This document shows, piece after piece, positions 1 to 13,471 of a stretch of DNA of 64,000 nucleotides. The notes under the pieces are model-generated. The model saw only the letters and a list, made by a program, of their open reading frames with translations, was not told the origin of the DNA and searched no databases. Numbering within the stretch: position 1 is the stretch's first letter; every line of letters begins with the position of its first letter. The stretch comes from Hydractinia symbiolongicarpus (lineage: Eukaryota; Cnidaria; Hydrozoa; Anthoathecata; Hydractiniidae). The stretch lies in NCBI RefSeq assembly GCF_029227915.1, contig NC_079887.1:26101650-26165649 (forward strand), given 5' to 3'. Made by a program: the position numbers and the translations under genes.

Positions 1-1627
1 CAAAAATGAAAACATTTTTTAAAAACTACAAGTCTTATGCGTTTTAGTGGTGAAAAAATAATTTAAAAAATCGTTCTGGAAATGAGTTTACTCCCTGGGT
101 ACTTTCTTTGTATACTTTTGACTATACGGGTCAAGCCCGGGATTTACGGGAAGTCGCTGGTTTTCATTTGCCGGCGAATAAACTTCTTTTATTCAGCGTC
201 TCATCAAAAATGAAAACATTTTTGAAAACTACAAGTCTCATGCGTCATGCGTTTTAGTGGTGAAAAAATAATTTAAAAAATCGTTCGGGAAATGAGTTTA
301 CTCCCCGGGTACTTTCTTTGTATACTTTTGACTATACGGGCCAAGCCGGGATTTACGGGAAATCGCGGGTTTTCGTTTGCTGGCGATTAAACGTCTTTTA
401 TTCAGCGTCTCATCAAAGATGAGAACATTTTTAAAAACTACAAGTCTTATGCGTTTTAGTGGTGAAAAAATAATTTAAAAAATCGTTCTGGAAATGAGTT
501 TACTCTCAGGGTACTTCTTTGTATACATTCGACTATACGTGCCAAGCCCGGGATTTACGGGAAATCGCGGGTTTTCGTTTGCCGGCGATTAAACTGCTTT
601 TATTCAGCGTCTCATCAAAAATGAAAACATTCTTGAAAACTACAAGTCTCATGCGTTTTAGTGGTGAAATAATAATTTAAGAAATCGTTTGGGAAATGAG
701 TTTACTCCCTGGGTACTTTCTTTGTATACTTTTGACTATAGGGGCCAAGCCCGGGATTTACGGGAAGTCGCGGCTTTTCGTTTGCCGGCGATTAAACTTC
801 TTTTATTCAGCGTTTCATCAAAAATGAAAACATTTTTTAAAAACTACAAGTCTTATGCGTTTTAGTGGTGAAAAAATAATTTAAAAAATCGTTCTGGAAA
901 TGAGTTTACTCCCTGGGCACTTTCTTTGTATACTTTCGACTATACGGGTCAAGCCCGGGATTTACGGGAAGTCGCTGGTTTTCATTTGCCGGCGAATAAA
1001 CTTCTTTTATTCAGCGTCTCATCAAAAATGAAAACATTTTTGAAAACTACAAGTCTCATGCGTCATGCGTTTTAGTGGTGAAAAAATAATTTAAAAAATC
1101 GTTCGGGAAATGAGTTTACTCCCCGGGTACTTTCTTTGTATACTTTTGACTATACGGGCCAAGCCGGGATTTACGGGAAATCGCGGGTTTTCGTTTGCTG
1201 GCGATTAAACGTCTTTTATTCAGCGTCTCATCAAAGATGAGAACATTTTTAAAAACTACAAGTCTTATGCGTTTTAGTGGTGAAAAAATAATTTAAAAAA
1301 TCGTTCTGGAAATGAGTTTACTCTCAGGGTACTTCTTTGTATACATTCGACTATACGTGCCAAGCCCGGGATTTACGGGAAATCGCGGGTTTTCGTTTGC
1401 CGGCGATTAAACTGCTTTTATTCAGCGTCTCATCAAAAATGAAAACATTCTTGAAAACTACAAGTCTCATGCGTTTTAGTGGTGAAATAATAATTTAAGA
1501 AATCGTTTGGGAAATGAGTTTACTCCCTGGGTACTTTCTTTGTATACTTTTGACTATAGGGGCCAAGCCTGGGATTTACGGGAAGTCGCGGCTTTTCGTT
1601 TGCCGGCGATTAAACTTCTTTTATTCA
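1..1627 (+). repeat. Two tandem copies of an 818-bp 4-monomer HOR
   Basis: Base 1 aligns with base 819, and the match runs to about 808/1627. I saw only a few differences, for example gggtac to gggcac near 920 and aagcccggg to aagcctggg near 1567. Shared markers include catttgccggcgaataaac, the catgcgt duplication, aaagatgagaac, tctcagggtacttcttt and ctataggggcc. The extra length over four units comes from the 7-bp duplication. A third, more diverged copy lies at about 4687-5505. The left edge is cut by the window. Confidence 0.9.
239..252 (+). repeat. 7-bp CATGCGT tandem duplication inside a monomer (first of five)
   Basis: CATGCGT is directly repeated, lengthening this monomer by 7 bp. The same duplication occurs at 1057-1070, 4512-4525, 4925-4938 and 7161-7174. 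I did not see it after 7.2 kb. It therefore marks a single lineage of copies confined to the left end of the window. Confidence 0.9.
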
Positions 1628-2440
1628 GGGTCTCATCAAAAAAGAAAACATTTTTGAAAACTACAAGTCTCATGCGTTTTAGTGGTGAAAAAATAATTTA
1701 AAAAATAGTTCGGGAAATGAGTTTACTCCCTGGGTACTTTCTTTGCATACTTTTGACTATACGGGCCGAGTCCGGGATTTACGGGAAATCGCGGGTTTTC
1801 GTTTGCCGGCGATTAAACTTCTTTTATTCAGCGTCCCATCAAATATGAAAATATTTTTGAAAACTACAAGTCTCATGCGTTTAGTGGTAAAAAAATAATA
1901 TAAAAAATCGTTCGGGAAATGAGTTTACTCCCTGGGTACTTTCTTTGTATACTTTTGACTATACGGGCCAAGCGCGGGATTTACGGGAAATCACGGGTTT
2001 TCGTTTGCCGGCGATTAAACTTCTTTTATTCAGGGTCTCATCAAAAAAGAAAACATTTTTGAAAACTACAAGTCTCATGCGTTTTAGTGGTGAAAAAATA
2101 ATTTAAAAAATAGTTCGGGAAATGAGTTTACTCCCTGGGTACTTTCTTTGCATACTTTTGACTATACGGGCCGAGTCCGGGATTTACGGGAAATCGCGGG
2201 TTTTCGTTTGCCGGCGATTAAACTTCTTTTATTCAGCGTCCCATCAAATATGAAAATATTTTTGAAAACTACAAGTCTCATGCGTTTAGTGGTAAAAAAA
2301 TAATATAAAAAATCGTTCGGGAAATGAGTTTACTCCCTGGGTACTTTCTTTGTATACTTTTGACTATACGGGCCAAGCGCGGGATTTACGGGAAATCGCG
2401 GGTTTTCGTTTGCCGGCGATTAAACTTCTTTTATTCAGCG
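1600..2440 (+). repeat. 405-bp 2-monomer tandem duplication
   Basis: The pair made of an unusual monomer (ttcagggtctcatcaaaaaag, ctttgcatac) and a following C-type monomer appears twice at an offset of 405 bp; tctcatcaaa at 1631 matches 2036. The paralogous block further right (about 5490-5900) holds this pair once. The duplication therefore probably arose after the two blocks separated. Confidence 0.85.
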
Positions 2441-2659
2441 TCTCATCAAAAATGAAAACATTTTTAAGAACTACAAGTCTTATGCGTTTTAGTGGTGAAA
2501 AAATAATTTAAAAAATCGTTCTGGAAATGAGTTTACTCTCAGGGTACTTCTTTGTATACATTCGACTATACGTGCCAAGCCCGGGATTTACGGGAAATCG
2601 CGGGTTTTCGTTTGCCGGCGATTAAACTTCTTTTATTCAGCGTCTCATCAAAAATAAAA

Positions 2660-4285
2660 ACATTTTTAAAAACTACAAGTCTTATGCGTTTTAGTGGTGA
2701 AAAAATAATTTAAAAAATCGTTCTGGAAATGAGTTTTCTCCCTGGGTACTTTCTTTGTATACTTTTGACTATACGGGCCGAGTCCAGGATTTACGGGAAA
2801 TCGCAGGTTTTCGTTTGCCGGCGTTTAAACTTCTTTTATTCAGCGTCTCATCAAAAATGAAAACATTTTTAAAAACTACAAGTCTCATGCGTTTTAGTGG
2901 TGAAATAATATATTAAAAAATCGTTTGGGAAATGAGTTTACTCCCTGGGTACTTTCTTTGTATAATTTTGACTATACGGGCCGAGTCCAGGATTTACGGG
3001 AAATCGCAGGTTTTCGTTTGCCGGCGATTAAACTTCTTTTATTCAGCGTCTCATCAAAAATGAAAACATTTTTGAAAAATAAAACTCTCATGGGCTTTAG
3101 TGGTGAAAAAATAATTTAAAAAATCGTTCGGGAAATGAGTTTACTCCCTGGGTACTTTCTTAGTATACTTTTGACTATACGTGCCAAGCCCGGGATTTAC
3201 GGGAAATCGCGGATTTTCGTTTGCCGGCGATTAAACTTCTTTTATACAGCGTCCCATCAAATATGAAAATATTTTTGAAAACTACAAGTCTCATGCGTTT
3301 AGTGGTAAAAAAAATAATATAAAAAATCGTTCGGGAAATGAGTTTACTCCCTGGGTACTTTCTTTGTATACTTTTGACTATACGGGCCAAGCCCGGGATT
3401 TACGGGAAATCGCGGGTTTTCGTTTGCCGGCGATTAAACTTCTTTTATTCAGCGTTTCATCAAAAATGAAAACATTTTTTAAAAACTACAAGTCTTATGC
3501 GTTTTAGTGGTGAAAAAATAATTTAAAAAATCGTTCTGGAAATGAGTTTTCTCCCTGGGTACTTTCTTTGTATACTTTTGACTATACGGGCCGAGTCCAG
3601 GATTTACGGGAAATCGCAGGTTTTCGTTTGCCGGCGTTTAAACTTCTTTTATTCAGCGTCTCATCAAAAATGAAAACATTTTTAAAAACTACAAGTCTCA
3701 TGCGTTTTAGTGGTGAAATAATATATTAAAAAATCGTTTGGGAAATGAGTTTACTCCCTGGGTACTTTCTTTGTATAATTTTGACTATACGGGCCGAGTC
3801 CAGGATTTACGGGAAATCGCAGGTTTTCGTTTGCCGGCGATTAAACTTCTTTTATTCAGCGTCTCATCAAAAATGAAAACATTTTTGAAAAATAAAACTC
3901 TCATGGGCTTTAGTGGTGAAAAAATAATTTAAAAAATCGTTCGGGAAATGAGTTTACTCCCTGGGTACTTTCTTTGTATACTTTTGACTATACGTGCCAA
4001 GCCCGGGATTTACGGGAAATCGCGGATTTTCGTTTGCCGGCGATTAAACTTCTTTTATACAGCGTCCCATCAAATATGAAAATATTTTTGAAAACTACAA
4101 GTCTCATGCGTTTAGTGGTAAAAAAAATAATATAAAAAATCGTTCGGGAAATGAGTTTACTCCCTGGGTACTTTCTTTGTATACTTTTGACTATACGGGC
4201 CAAGCCCGGGATTTACGGGAAATCGCGGGTTTTCGTTTGCCGGCGATTAAACTTCTTTTATTCAGCGTTTCATCAAAAATGAAAA
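2660..4285 (+). repeat. Two tandem copies of an 813-bp 4-monomer HOR
   Basis: ttttctccc at 2734 recurs at 3547, and every marker between them recurs at the same 813-bp offset. These include tataattttgac, the aaaaataaaactctcatggg segment and the C-type monomer ending near 3310/4123. Each copy has B, B-like, A-like (acgtgcc) and C units. A related single copy lies at about 6200-6920. Confidence 0.88.
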
Positions 4286-7200
4286 CATTTTTTAAAAACT
4301 ACAAGTCTTATGCGTTTTAGTGGTGAAAAAATAATTTAAAAAATCGTTCTGGAAATGAGTTTACTCCCTGGGTACTTTCTTTGTATACTTTTGACTATAC
4401 GGGTCAAGCCCGGGATTTACGGGAAGTCGCTGGTTTTCGTTTGCCGGCGATTAAACTTCTTTTATTCAGCGTCTCATCAAAAATGAAAACATTTTTGAAA
4501 ACTACAAGTCTCATGCGTCATGCGTTTTAGTGGTGAAAAAATAATTTAAAAAATCGTTCGGGAAATGAGTTTACTCCCCGGGTACTTTCTTTGTATACTT
4601 TTGACTATACGGGCCAATCCGGGATTTACGGGAAATCGCGGGTTTTCGTTTGCCGGCGATTAAACTTCTTTTATTCAGCGTTTCATCAAAAATGAAAACA
4701 TTTTTTAAAAACTACAAGTCTTATGCGTTTTAGTGGTGAAAAAATAATTTAAAAAATCGTTCTGGAAATGAGTTTACTCCCTGGGTACTTTCTTTGTATA
4801 CTTTTGACTATACGGGTCAAGCCCGGGATTTACGGGAAGTCGCTGGTTTTCGTTTGCCGGCGATTAAACTTCTTTTATTCAGCGTCTCATCAAAAATGAA
4901 AACATTTTTGAAAACTACAAGTCTCATGCGTCATGCGTTTTAGTGGTGAAAAAATAATTTAAAAAATCGTTCGGGAAATGAGTTTACTCCCCGGGTACTT
5001 CCTTTGTATACTTTTGACTATACGGGCCAAGCCGGGATTTACGGGAAATCGCGGGTTTTCGTTTGCTGGCGATTAAACTTCTTTTATTCAGCGTCTCATC
5101 AAAGATGAGAACATTTTTAAAAACTACAAGTCTTATGCGTTTTAGTGGTGAAAAAATAATTTAAAAAATCGTTCTGGAAATGAGTTTACTCTCAGGGTAC
5201 TTCTTTGTATACATTCGACTATACGTGCCAAGCCCGGGATTTACGGGAAATCGCGGGTTTTCGTTTGCCGGCGATTAAACTGCTTTTATTCAGCGTCTCA
5301 TCAAAAATGAAAACATTCTTGAAAACTACAAGTCTCATGCGTTTTAGTGGTGAAATAATAATTTAAGAAATCGTTTGGGAAATGAGTTTACTCCCTGGGT
5401 ACTTTCTTTGTATACTTTTGACTATAGGGGCCAAGCGCGGGATTTATGGGAAGTCGCGGCTTTTCGTTTGCCGGCGATTAAACTTCTTTTATTCAGGGTC
5501 TCATCAAAAAAGAAAACATTTTTGAAAACTACAAGTCTCATGCGTTTTAGTGGTGAAAAAATAATTTAAAAAATAGTTCGGGAAATGAGTTTACTCCCTG
5601 GGTACTTTCTTTGCATACTTTTGACTATACGGGCCGAGTCCGGGATTTACGGGAAATCGCGGGTTTTCGTTTGCCGGCGATTAAACTTCTTTTATTCAGC
5701 GTCCCATCAAATATGAAAATATTTTTGAAAACTACAAGTCTCATGCGTTTAGTGGTAAAAAAATAATATAAAAAATCGTTCGGGAAATGAGTTTACTCCC
5801 TGGGTACTTTCTTTGTATACTTTTGACTATACGGGCCAAGCGCGGGATTTACGGGAAATCGCGGGTTTTCGTTTGCCGGCGATTAAACTTCTTTTATTCA
5901 GCGTCTAATCAAAAATGAAAACATTTTTAAAAACTACAAGTCTTATGCGTTTTAGTGGTGAAAAAATAATTTAAAAAATCGTTCTGGAAATGAGTTTACT
6001 CTCAGGGTACTTCTTTGTATACATTCGACTATACGTGCCAAGCCCGGGATTTACGGGAAATCGCGGGTTTTCGTTTGCCGGCGATTAAACTTCTTTTATT
6101 CAGCGTCTCATCAAAAATAAAAACATTTTTAAAAACTACAAGTCTTATGCGTTTTAGTGGTGAAAAAATAATTTAAAAAATCGTTCTGGAAATGAGTTTT
6201 CTCCCTGGGTTCTTTCTTTGTATACTTTTGACTATACGGGCCGAGTCCAGGATTTACGGGAAATCGCAGGTTTTCGTTTGCCGGCGTTTAAACTTCTTTT
6301 ATTCAGCGTCTCATCAAAAATGAAAACATTTTTAAAAACTACAAGTCTCATGCGTTTTAGTGGTGAAATAATAATTTAAAAAATCGTTTGGGAAATGAAT
6401 TTACTCCCTGGGTACTTTCTTTGTATAATTTTGACTATACGGGCCGAGTCCAAGATTTACGGGAAATCGCAGGTTTTCGTTTGCCGGCGATTAAACTTCT
6501 TTTATTCAGCGTCTCATCAAAAATGAAAACATTTTTGAAAAATAAAACTCTCATGGGCTTTAGTGGTGAAAAAATAATTTAAAAAATCGTTCGGGAAATG
6601 CGTTTACTCCCTGGGTACTTTCTTTGTATACTTTTGACTATACGTGCCAAGCCCGGGATTTACGGGAAATCGCGGATTTTCGTTTGTCGGCGATTAAACT
6701 TCTTTTATACAGCGTCCCATCAAATATGAAAATATTTTTGAAAACTACAAGTCTCATGCGTTTAGTGGTAAAAAAATAATATAAAAAATCGTTCGGGAAA
6801 TGAGTTTACTCCCTGGGTACTTTCTTTGTATACTTTTGACTATACGGGCCAAGCCCGGGATTTACGGGAAATCGCGGGTTTTCGTTTGCCGGCGATTAAA
6901 CTTCTTTTATTCAGCGTTTCATCAAAAATGAAAACATTTTTTAAAAACTACAAGTCTTATGCGTTTTAGTGGTGAAAAAATAATTTAAAAAATCGTTCTG
7001 GAAATGAGTTTACTCCCTGGGTACTTTCTTTGTATACTTTTGACTATACGGGTCAAGCCCGGGATTTACGGGAAGTCGCTGGTTTTCGTTTGCCGGCGAT
7101 TAAACTTCTTTTATTCAGCGTCTCATCAAAAATGAAAACATTTTTGAAAACTACAAGTCTCATGCGTCATGCGTTTTAGTGGTGAAAAAATAATTTAAAA

Positions 7201-8436
7201 AATCGTTCGGGAAATGAGTTTACTCCCCGGGTACTTTCTTTGTATACTTTTGACTATACGGGCCAATCCGGGATTTACAGGAAATCGCGGGTTTTCGTTT
7301 GCTGGCGATTAAACTTCTTTTATTCAGCGTCTCATCAAAGATGAAAACATTTTTAAAAACTACAAGTCTTATGCGTTTTAGTGGTGAAAAAATAATTTAA
7401 AAAATCGTTCTGGAAATGAGTTTACTCTCAGGGTACTTCTTTGTATACATTCGACTATACGTGCCAAGCCCGGGATTTACGGGAAATCGCGGGTTTTCGT
7501 TTGCCGGCGATTAAACTGCTTTTATTCAGCGTCTCATCAAAAATGAAAACATTCTTGAAAACTACAAGTCTCATGCGTTTTAGTGGTGAAATAATAATTT
7601 AAGAAATCGTTTGGGAAATGAGTTTACTCCCTGGGTACTTTCTTTGTATACTTTTGACTATACGTGCCAAGCCCGTTATTTACGGGAAATCGCGGATTTT
7701 CGTTTGCCGGCGATTAAACTTCTTTTATACAGCGTCCCATCAAATATGAAAACATTTTTGAAAACTACAAGTCTCATGCGTTTAGTGGTAAAAAAATAAT
7801 ATAAAAAATCGTTCGGGAAATGAGTTTACTCCCTGGGTACTTTCTTTGTATACTTTTGACTATACGGGCCAAGCCCGGGATTTACGGGAAATCGCGGGTT
7901 TTCGTTTGCCGGCGATTAAACTTCTTTTATTCAGCGTTTCATCAAAAATGAAAACATTTTTTAAAAACTACAAGTCTCATGCGTTTAGTGGTAAAAAAAT
8001 AATATAAAAAATCGTTCGGGAAATGAGTTTACTCCCTGGGTACTTTCTTTGTATACTTTTGACTATACGGGCCAAGCGCGGGATTTACGGGAAATCGCGG
8101 GTTTTCGTTTGCCGGCGATTAAACTTCTTTTATTCAGCGTCTCATCAAAAATGAAAACATTTTTAAAAACTACAAGTCTTATGCTTTTTAGTGGTGAAAA
8201 AATAATTTAAAAAATCGTTCTGGAAAGGAGTTTACTCCCTGGGTACTTTCTTTGTATACTTTTGACTATACGGGCCGAGTCCGGGATTTAGGGAAATCGC
8301 AGGTTTTCGTTTGCCGGCGATTAAACTGCTTTTATTCAGCGTCTCATCAAAAATGAAAACATTCTTGAAAACTACAAGTCTTATGCGTTTTAGTGGTGAA
8401 AAAATAATTTAAAAAATCGTTCTGGAAATGAGTTTA
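4286..8436 (+). repeat. Paralogous copy of the 0.8-4.3 kb block plus mixed monomers
   Basis: From 4687 the order of variants repeats 819 onward at an offset of 3868 bp. After the 405-bp duplication present only in the left copy, the offset becomes about 3463; for example, the 64-codon open stretch at 2925 recurs at 6388. Another overlap is gggccaatcc at 4611 and 7260. The stretch 7600-8436 is a mosaic of C, A and F units with private changes such as aagcccgttattt and tatgctttttag. No gene is visible. Confidence 0.8.
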
Positions 8437-11100
8437 CTCTCAGGGTACTTCTTTGTATACATTCGACTATACGTGCCAAGCCCGGGATTTACGGGAAATC
8501 GCGGGTTTTCGTTTGCCGGCGATTAAACTGCTTTTATTCAGCGTCTCATCAAAAATGAAAACATTCTTGAAAACTACAAGTCTCATGCGTTTTAGTGGTG
8601 AAATAATAATTTAAGAAATCGTTTGGGAAATGAGTTTACTCCCTGGGTACTTTCTTTGTATACTTTTCACTATACGGACCAAGCCCGGGATTTACGGGAA
8701 GTCGCAGGTTTTCGTTTGCCGGCGATTAAACTTCTTTTATTCAGGGTCTCATCAAAAAAGAAAACATTTTTGAAAACTACAAGTCTCATGCGTTTTAGTG
8801 GTGAAAAAATAATTTAAAAAATCGTTCGGGAAATGAGTTTACTCCCTGGGTACTTTCTTTGCATACTTTTGACTATACGGGCCGAGTCCGGGATTTACGG
8901 GAAATCGCGGGTTTTCGTTTGCCGGCGATTAAACTTCTTTTATTCAGCGTCCCATCAAATATGAAAATATTTTTGAAAACTACAAGTCTCATGCGTTTAG
9001 TGGTAAAAAAATAATATAAAAAATCGTTCGGGAAATGAGTTTACTCCCTGGGTACTTTCTTTGTATACTTTTGACTATACGGGCCAAGCCCGGGATTTAC
9101 GGGAAGTCGCGGGTTTTCGTTTGCCGGCGATTAAACTTCTTTTATTCAGGGTCTCATCAAAAAAGAAAACATTTTTGAAAACTACAAGTCTCATGCGTTT
9201 TAGTGGTGAAAAAATAATTTAAAAAATCGTTCGGGAAATGAGTTTACTCCCGGGGTACTTTCTTTGCATACTTTTGACTATACGGGCCGTGTCCGGGATT
9301 TACGGGAAATCGCGGGTTTTCGTTTGCCGGCGATTAAACTTCTTTTATTCAGCGTCTCATCAAAAATGAAAACATTCTTGAAAACTACAAGTCTTATGCG
9401 TTTTAGTGGTGAAAAAATAATTTATAAAATCGTTCTGGAAATGAGTTTACTCTCAGGGTACTTCTTTGTATACATTCGACTATACGTGCCAAGCCCGGGA
9501 TTTACGGGAAATCGCGGGTTTTCGTTTGCCGGCGATTAAACTGCTTTTATTCAGCGTCTCATCAAAAATGAAAACATTCTTGAAAACTACAAGTCTCATG
9601 CGTTTTAGTGGTGAAATAATAATTTAAGAAATCGTTTGGGAAATGAGTTTACTCCCTGGGTACTTTCTTTGTATACTTTTGACTATACGGACCAAGCCCG
9701 GGATTTACGGGAAGTCGCAGGTTTTCGTTTGCCGGCGATTAAACTTCTTTTATTCAGGGTCTCATCAAAAAAGAAAACATTTTTGAAAACTACAAGTCTC
9801 ATGCGTTTTAGTGGTGAAAAAATAATTTAAAAAATCGTTCGGGAAATGAGTTTACTCCCTGGGTACTTTCTTTGCATACTTTTGACTATACGGGCCGAGT
9901 CCGGGATTTACGGGAAATCGCGGGTTTTCGTTTGCCGGCGATTAAACTTCTTTTATTCAGCGTCCCATCAAATATGAAAATATTTTTGAAAACTACAAGT
10001 CTCATGCGTTTAGTGGTAAAAAAATAATATAAAAAATCGTTCGGGAAATGAGTTTACTCCCTGGGTACTTTCTTTGTATACTTTTGACTATACGGGCCAA
10101 GCCCGGGATTTACGGGAAGTCGCGGGTTTTCGTTTGCCGGCGATTAAACTTCTTTTATTCAGGGTCTCATCAAAAAAGAAAACATTTTTGAAAACTACAA
10201 GTCTCATGCGTTTTAGTGGTGAAAAAATAATTTAAAAAATCGTTCGGGAAATGAGTTTACTCCCTGGGTACTTTCTTTGCATACTTTTGACTATACGGGC
10301 CGTGTCCGGGATTTACGGGAAATCGCGGGTTTTCGTTTGCCGGCGATTAAACTTCTTTTATTCAGCGTCTCATCAAAAATGAAAACATTCTTGAAAACTA
10401 CAAGTCTTATGCGTTTTAGTGTTGAAAAAATAATTTAAAAAATCGTTCTGGAAATGAGTTTACTCTCAGGGTACTTCTTTGTATACATTCGACTATACGT
10501 GCCAAGCCCGGGATTTACGGGAAATCGCGGGTTTTTGTTTGCCGTCGATTATACTGCTTTTATTCAGCGTCTCATCAAAAATGAAAACATTCTTGAAAAC
10601 TACAAGTCTCATGCGTTTTAGTGGTGAAATAATAATTTAAGAAATCGTTTGGGAAATGAGTTTACTCCCTGGGTACTTTCTTTGTATACTTTTGACTATA
10701 CGGGCCAAGCCCGGGATTTACGGGAAGTCGCGGGTTTTCGTTTGCCGGCGATTAAACGTCTTTTATTCAGGGTCTCATCAAAAAAGAAAACATTTTTGAA
10801 AACTACAAGTCTCATGCGTTTTAGTGGTGAAAAAATAATTTAAAAAATCGTTCGGGAAATCAGTTTACTCCCTGGGTACTTTCTTTGCATACTTTTGACT
10901 ATACGGGCCGAGTCCGGGATTTACGGGAAATCGCGTGTTTTCGTTTGCCGGCGATTAAACTTCTTTTATTCAGCGTCCCATCAAATATGAAAATATTTTT
11001 GAAAACTACAAGTCTCATGCGTTTAGTGGTAAAAAAATAATATAAAAAATCGTTCGGGAAATGAGTTTACTCCCTGGGTACTTTCTTTGTATACTTTTGA
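8437..11100 (+). repeat. 1013-bp 5-monomer HOR, two full copies and one partial
   Basis: tctcagggtacttcttt begins units near 8437, 9450 and 10463, an exact 1013-bp step. The monomer order is constant: tctcaggg type, acc/gggcc aagcccggg with aagaaaac, gcatac/gagtccggg, C type, then A type with aagaaaac. Copies one and two differ at few sites, such as acttttcac versus acttttgac near 8665 and 9678. Copy three departs after about 11100, where aagcgcggg replaces aagcccggg. Confidence 0.9.
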
Positions 11101-13471
11101 CTATACGGGCCAAGCGCGGGATTTACGGGAAATCGCGGGTTTTCGTTTGCCGGCGATTAAACTTCTTTTATTCAGCGTCTCATCAAAGATGAAAACATTT
11201 TTAAAAACTACAAGTCTTATGCGTTTTAGTGGTGAAAAAATAATTTAAAAAATCGTTCTGGAAAGGAGTTTACTCCCTGGGTACTTTCTTTGTATACTTT
11301 TGACTATACGGGCCGAGTCCGGAATTTAGGGAAATCGCAGGTTTTCGTTTGCCGGCGATTAAACTGCTTTTATTCAGCGTCTCATCAAAAATAAAAACAT
11401 TTTTGAAAACTACAAGTCTCATGCGTTTTAGTGGTGAAAAAATTATTTAAAAAATCGTTCGGGAAATGAGTTTACTCCCTGGGTACTTTCTTTGTATACT
11501 TTTGACTATACGGGCCAAGCCGGGATTTACGGGAAATCGCGGGTTTTCGTTTGCCGGCGATTAAACTTCTTTTATTCAGCGTCTCATCAAAAATGAAAAC
11601 ATTTTTAAAAACTACAAGTCTGATGCGTTTTAGTGGTGAAATAATAATTTAAAAAATCGTTTGGGAAATGAGTTTACTCCCTGGGTACTTTCTTTGTATA
11701 CTTTTGACTATACGGGCCAAGCCCGGGATTTACGGGAAGTCGCGGGTTTTCATTTGCCGGCGATTAAACTTCTTTTATTCAGCGTCTCATCAAAAATGAA
11801 AACATTTTTGAAAACTACAAGTCTCATGCGTTTTAGTGGTGAAAAAATAATTTAAAAAATCGTTCGGGAAATGAGTTTACTCCCTGGGTACTTTCTTTAT
11901 ATACTTTTGACTATACGGGCCGAGTCCGGGATTTACGGGAAATCGCGGGTTTTCGTTTGCCGGCGATTAAACTTCTTTTATTCAGCGTCTCATCAAAAAT
12001 GAAAACATTTTTGAAAACTACAAGTCTCATGCGTTTTAGTGGTGAAAAAACAATTTAAAAAATCGTTCGGGAAATGAGTTTACTCCCTGGGTACTTTCTT
12101 TGTATACTTTTGACTATAGGGGCCGAGTCCGGGATTTACGGGAAATCGCGGATTTTCGTTTGCCGGCGATTAAACTTCTTTTATTCAGCGTCCCATCAAA
12201 TTTGAAAATAATTTTGAAAACTACAAGTCTCATGCGTTTAGTGGTAAAAAAATAATATAAAAAATCGTTCGGGAAATGAGTTTACTCCCTGGGTACTTTC
12301 TTTGTATACTTTTGACTATACGGGCCAAGCGCGGGATTTACGGGAAATCGCGGGTTTTCGTTTGCCGGCGATTAAACTTCTTTTATTCAGCGTCTCATCA
12401 AAAATGAAAACATTTTTAAAAACTACAAGTCTCATGCGTTTTAGTGGTGAAAAAATAATTTAAAAAATCGTTCGGGAAATGAGTTTACTCCCTGGGTACT
12501 TTCTTTGTATACTTTTGACTATACGGGCCAAGCCGGGATTTACTGGAAATCGCGGGTTTTCGTTTGCCGGCAATTAAACTTCTTTTATTCAGCGTCTCAT
12601 CAAAAATGAAAACATTTTTAAAAACTACAAGTCTCATGCGTTTTAGTGGTGAAAATATAATTTAAAAAATCGTTCTGGAAATGAGTTTACTCCCTGGGTA
12701 CTTTCTTTGTATACTTTTGACTATACGGGCAAAGCCCCGGATTTACGGGAAAACGCGGGATTTCATTTGCCGGCGATTAAACCCCTTTCATTAAGCGTCT
12801 CATCAAAAATGAAAACATTTTTAAAAACTACAAGTCTCATGCGTTTTAGTGGTGAAAAAATAATTTAAAAAATCGTTCGGGATATGGGTTTACTCCCTGG
12901 GTACTTTCTTTGTATACTTTTGACTATACGGTCCGAGTCTGGGATTTACGGGAAATCGCGGATTTTCGTTTACCGGCAATTAAACTTCTTTTATTCAGCG
13001 TCCCATCAAAAATGAAAACATTTTTGAATACTACAAGTCTCGTGCGTTGTAGTGGTGAAAAAATAATTTAAAAAATCGTTCGGGAAATGAGTTTACTCCC
13101 TGGGTACTTTCTTTGTATACTTTTGACTATACGCGCCAAGCCGGAATTTAAGGGAAATCGCGGGTTTTCGTTTGCCGGCGATTAAACTGCTTTTATTCAG
13201 CGTCTCATCAAAAATGAAAACATTTTTAAAAACTACAAGTCTCATGCGTTTTAGTGGTGAAAAAATAATTTAAAAAATCGTTCGGGAAATGAGTTTACTC
13301 CCTGGGTACTTTCTTTGTATACTTTTGACTATACGGGTCAAGCCGGGATTTACAAGAAATCGCGGGTTTTCGTTTGCCGGCGATTAAACTTCTTTTATTC
13401 AGCGTCTCATCAAAAATGAAAACATTTTTAAAAACTACCAGTCTGATGCGTTTTAGTGGTGAAAAAATAAT
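11100..13471 (+). repeat. Divergent, non-duplicated monomer stretch
   Basis: About 11-12 monomers without a clear HOR partner in the window. They carry many private changes: aaaaaacaattt near 12046, aaatttgaaaataatttt near 12198, ttactggaaatc near 12541, gatatgggttt near 12881, ggtccgagtctggg near 12930, ctcgtgcgttgtagtgg near 13043, acgcgccaagccgg near 13131 and actaccagtctgatg near 13434. One isolated E-like unit (aaagccccgg, aaaacgcggg, cccctttcattaag) sits at about 12675-12880, some 15 kb left of the next ones. It looks like an older block between homogenised domains. Confidence 0.8.
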
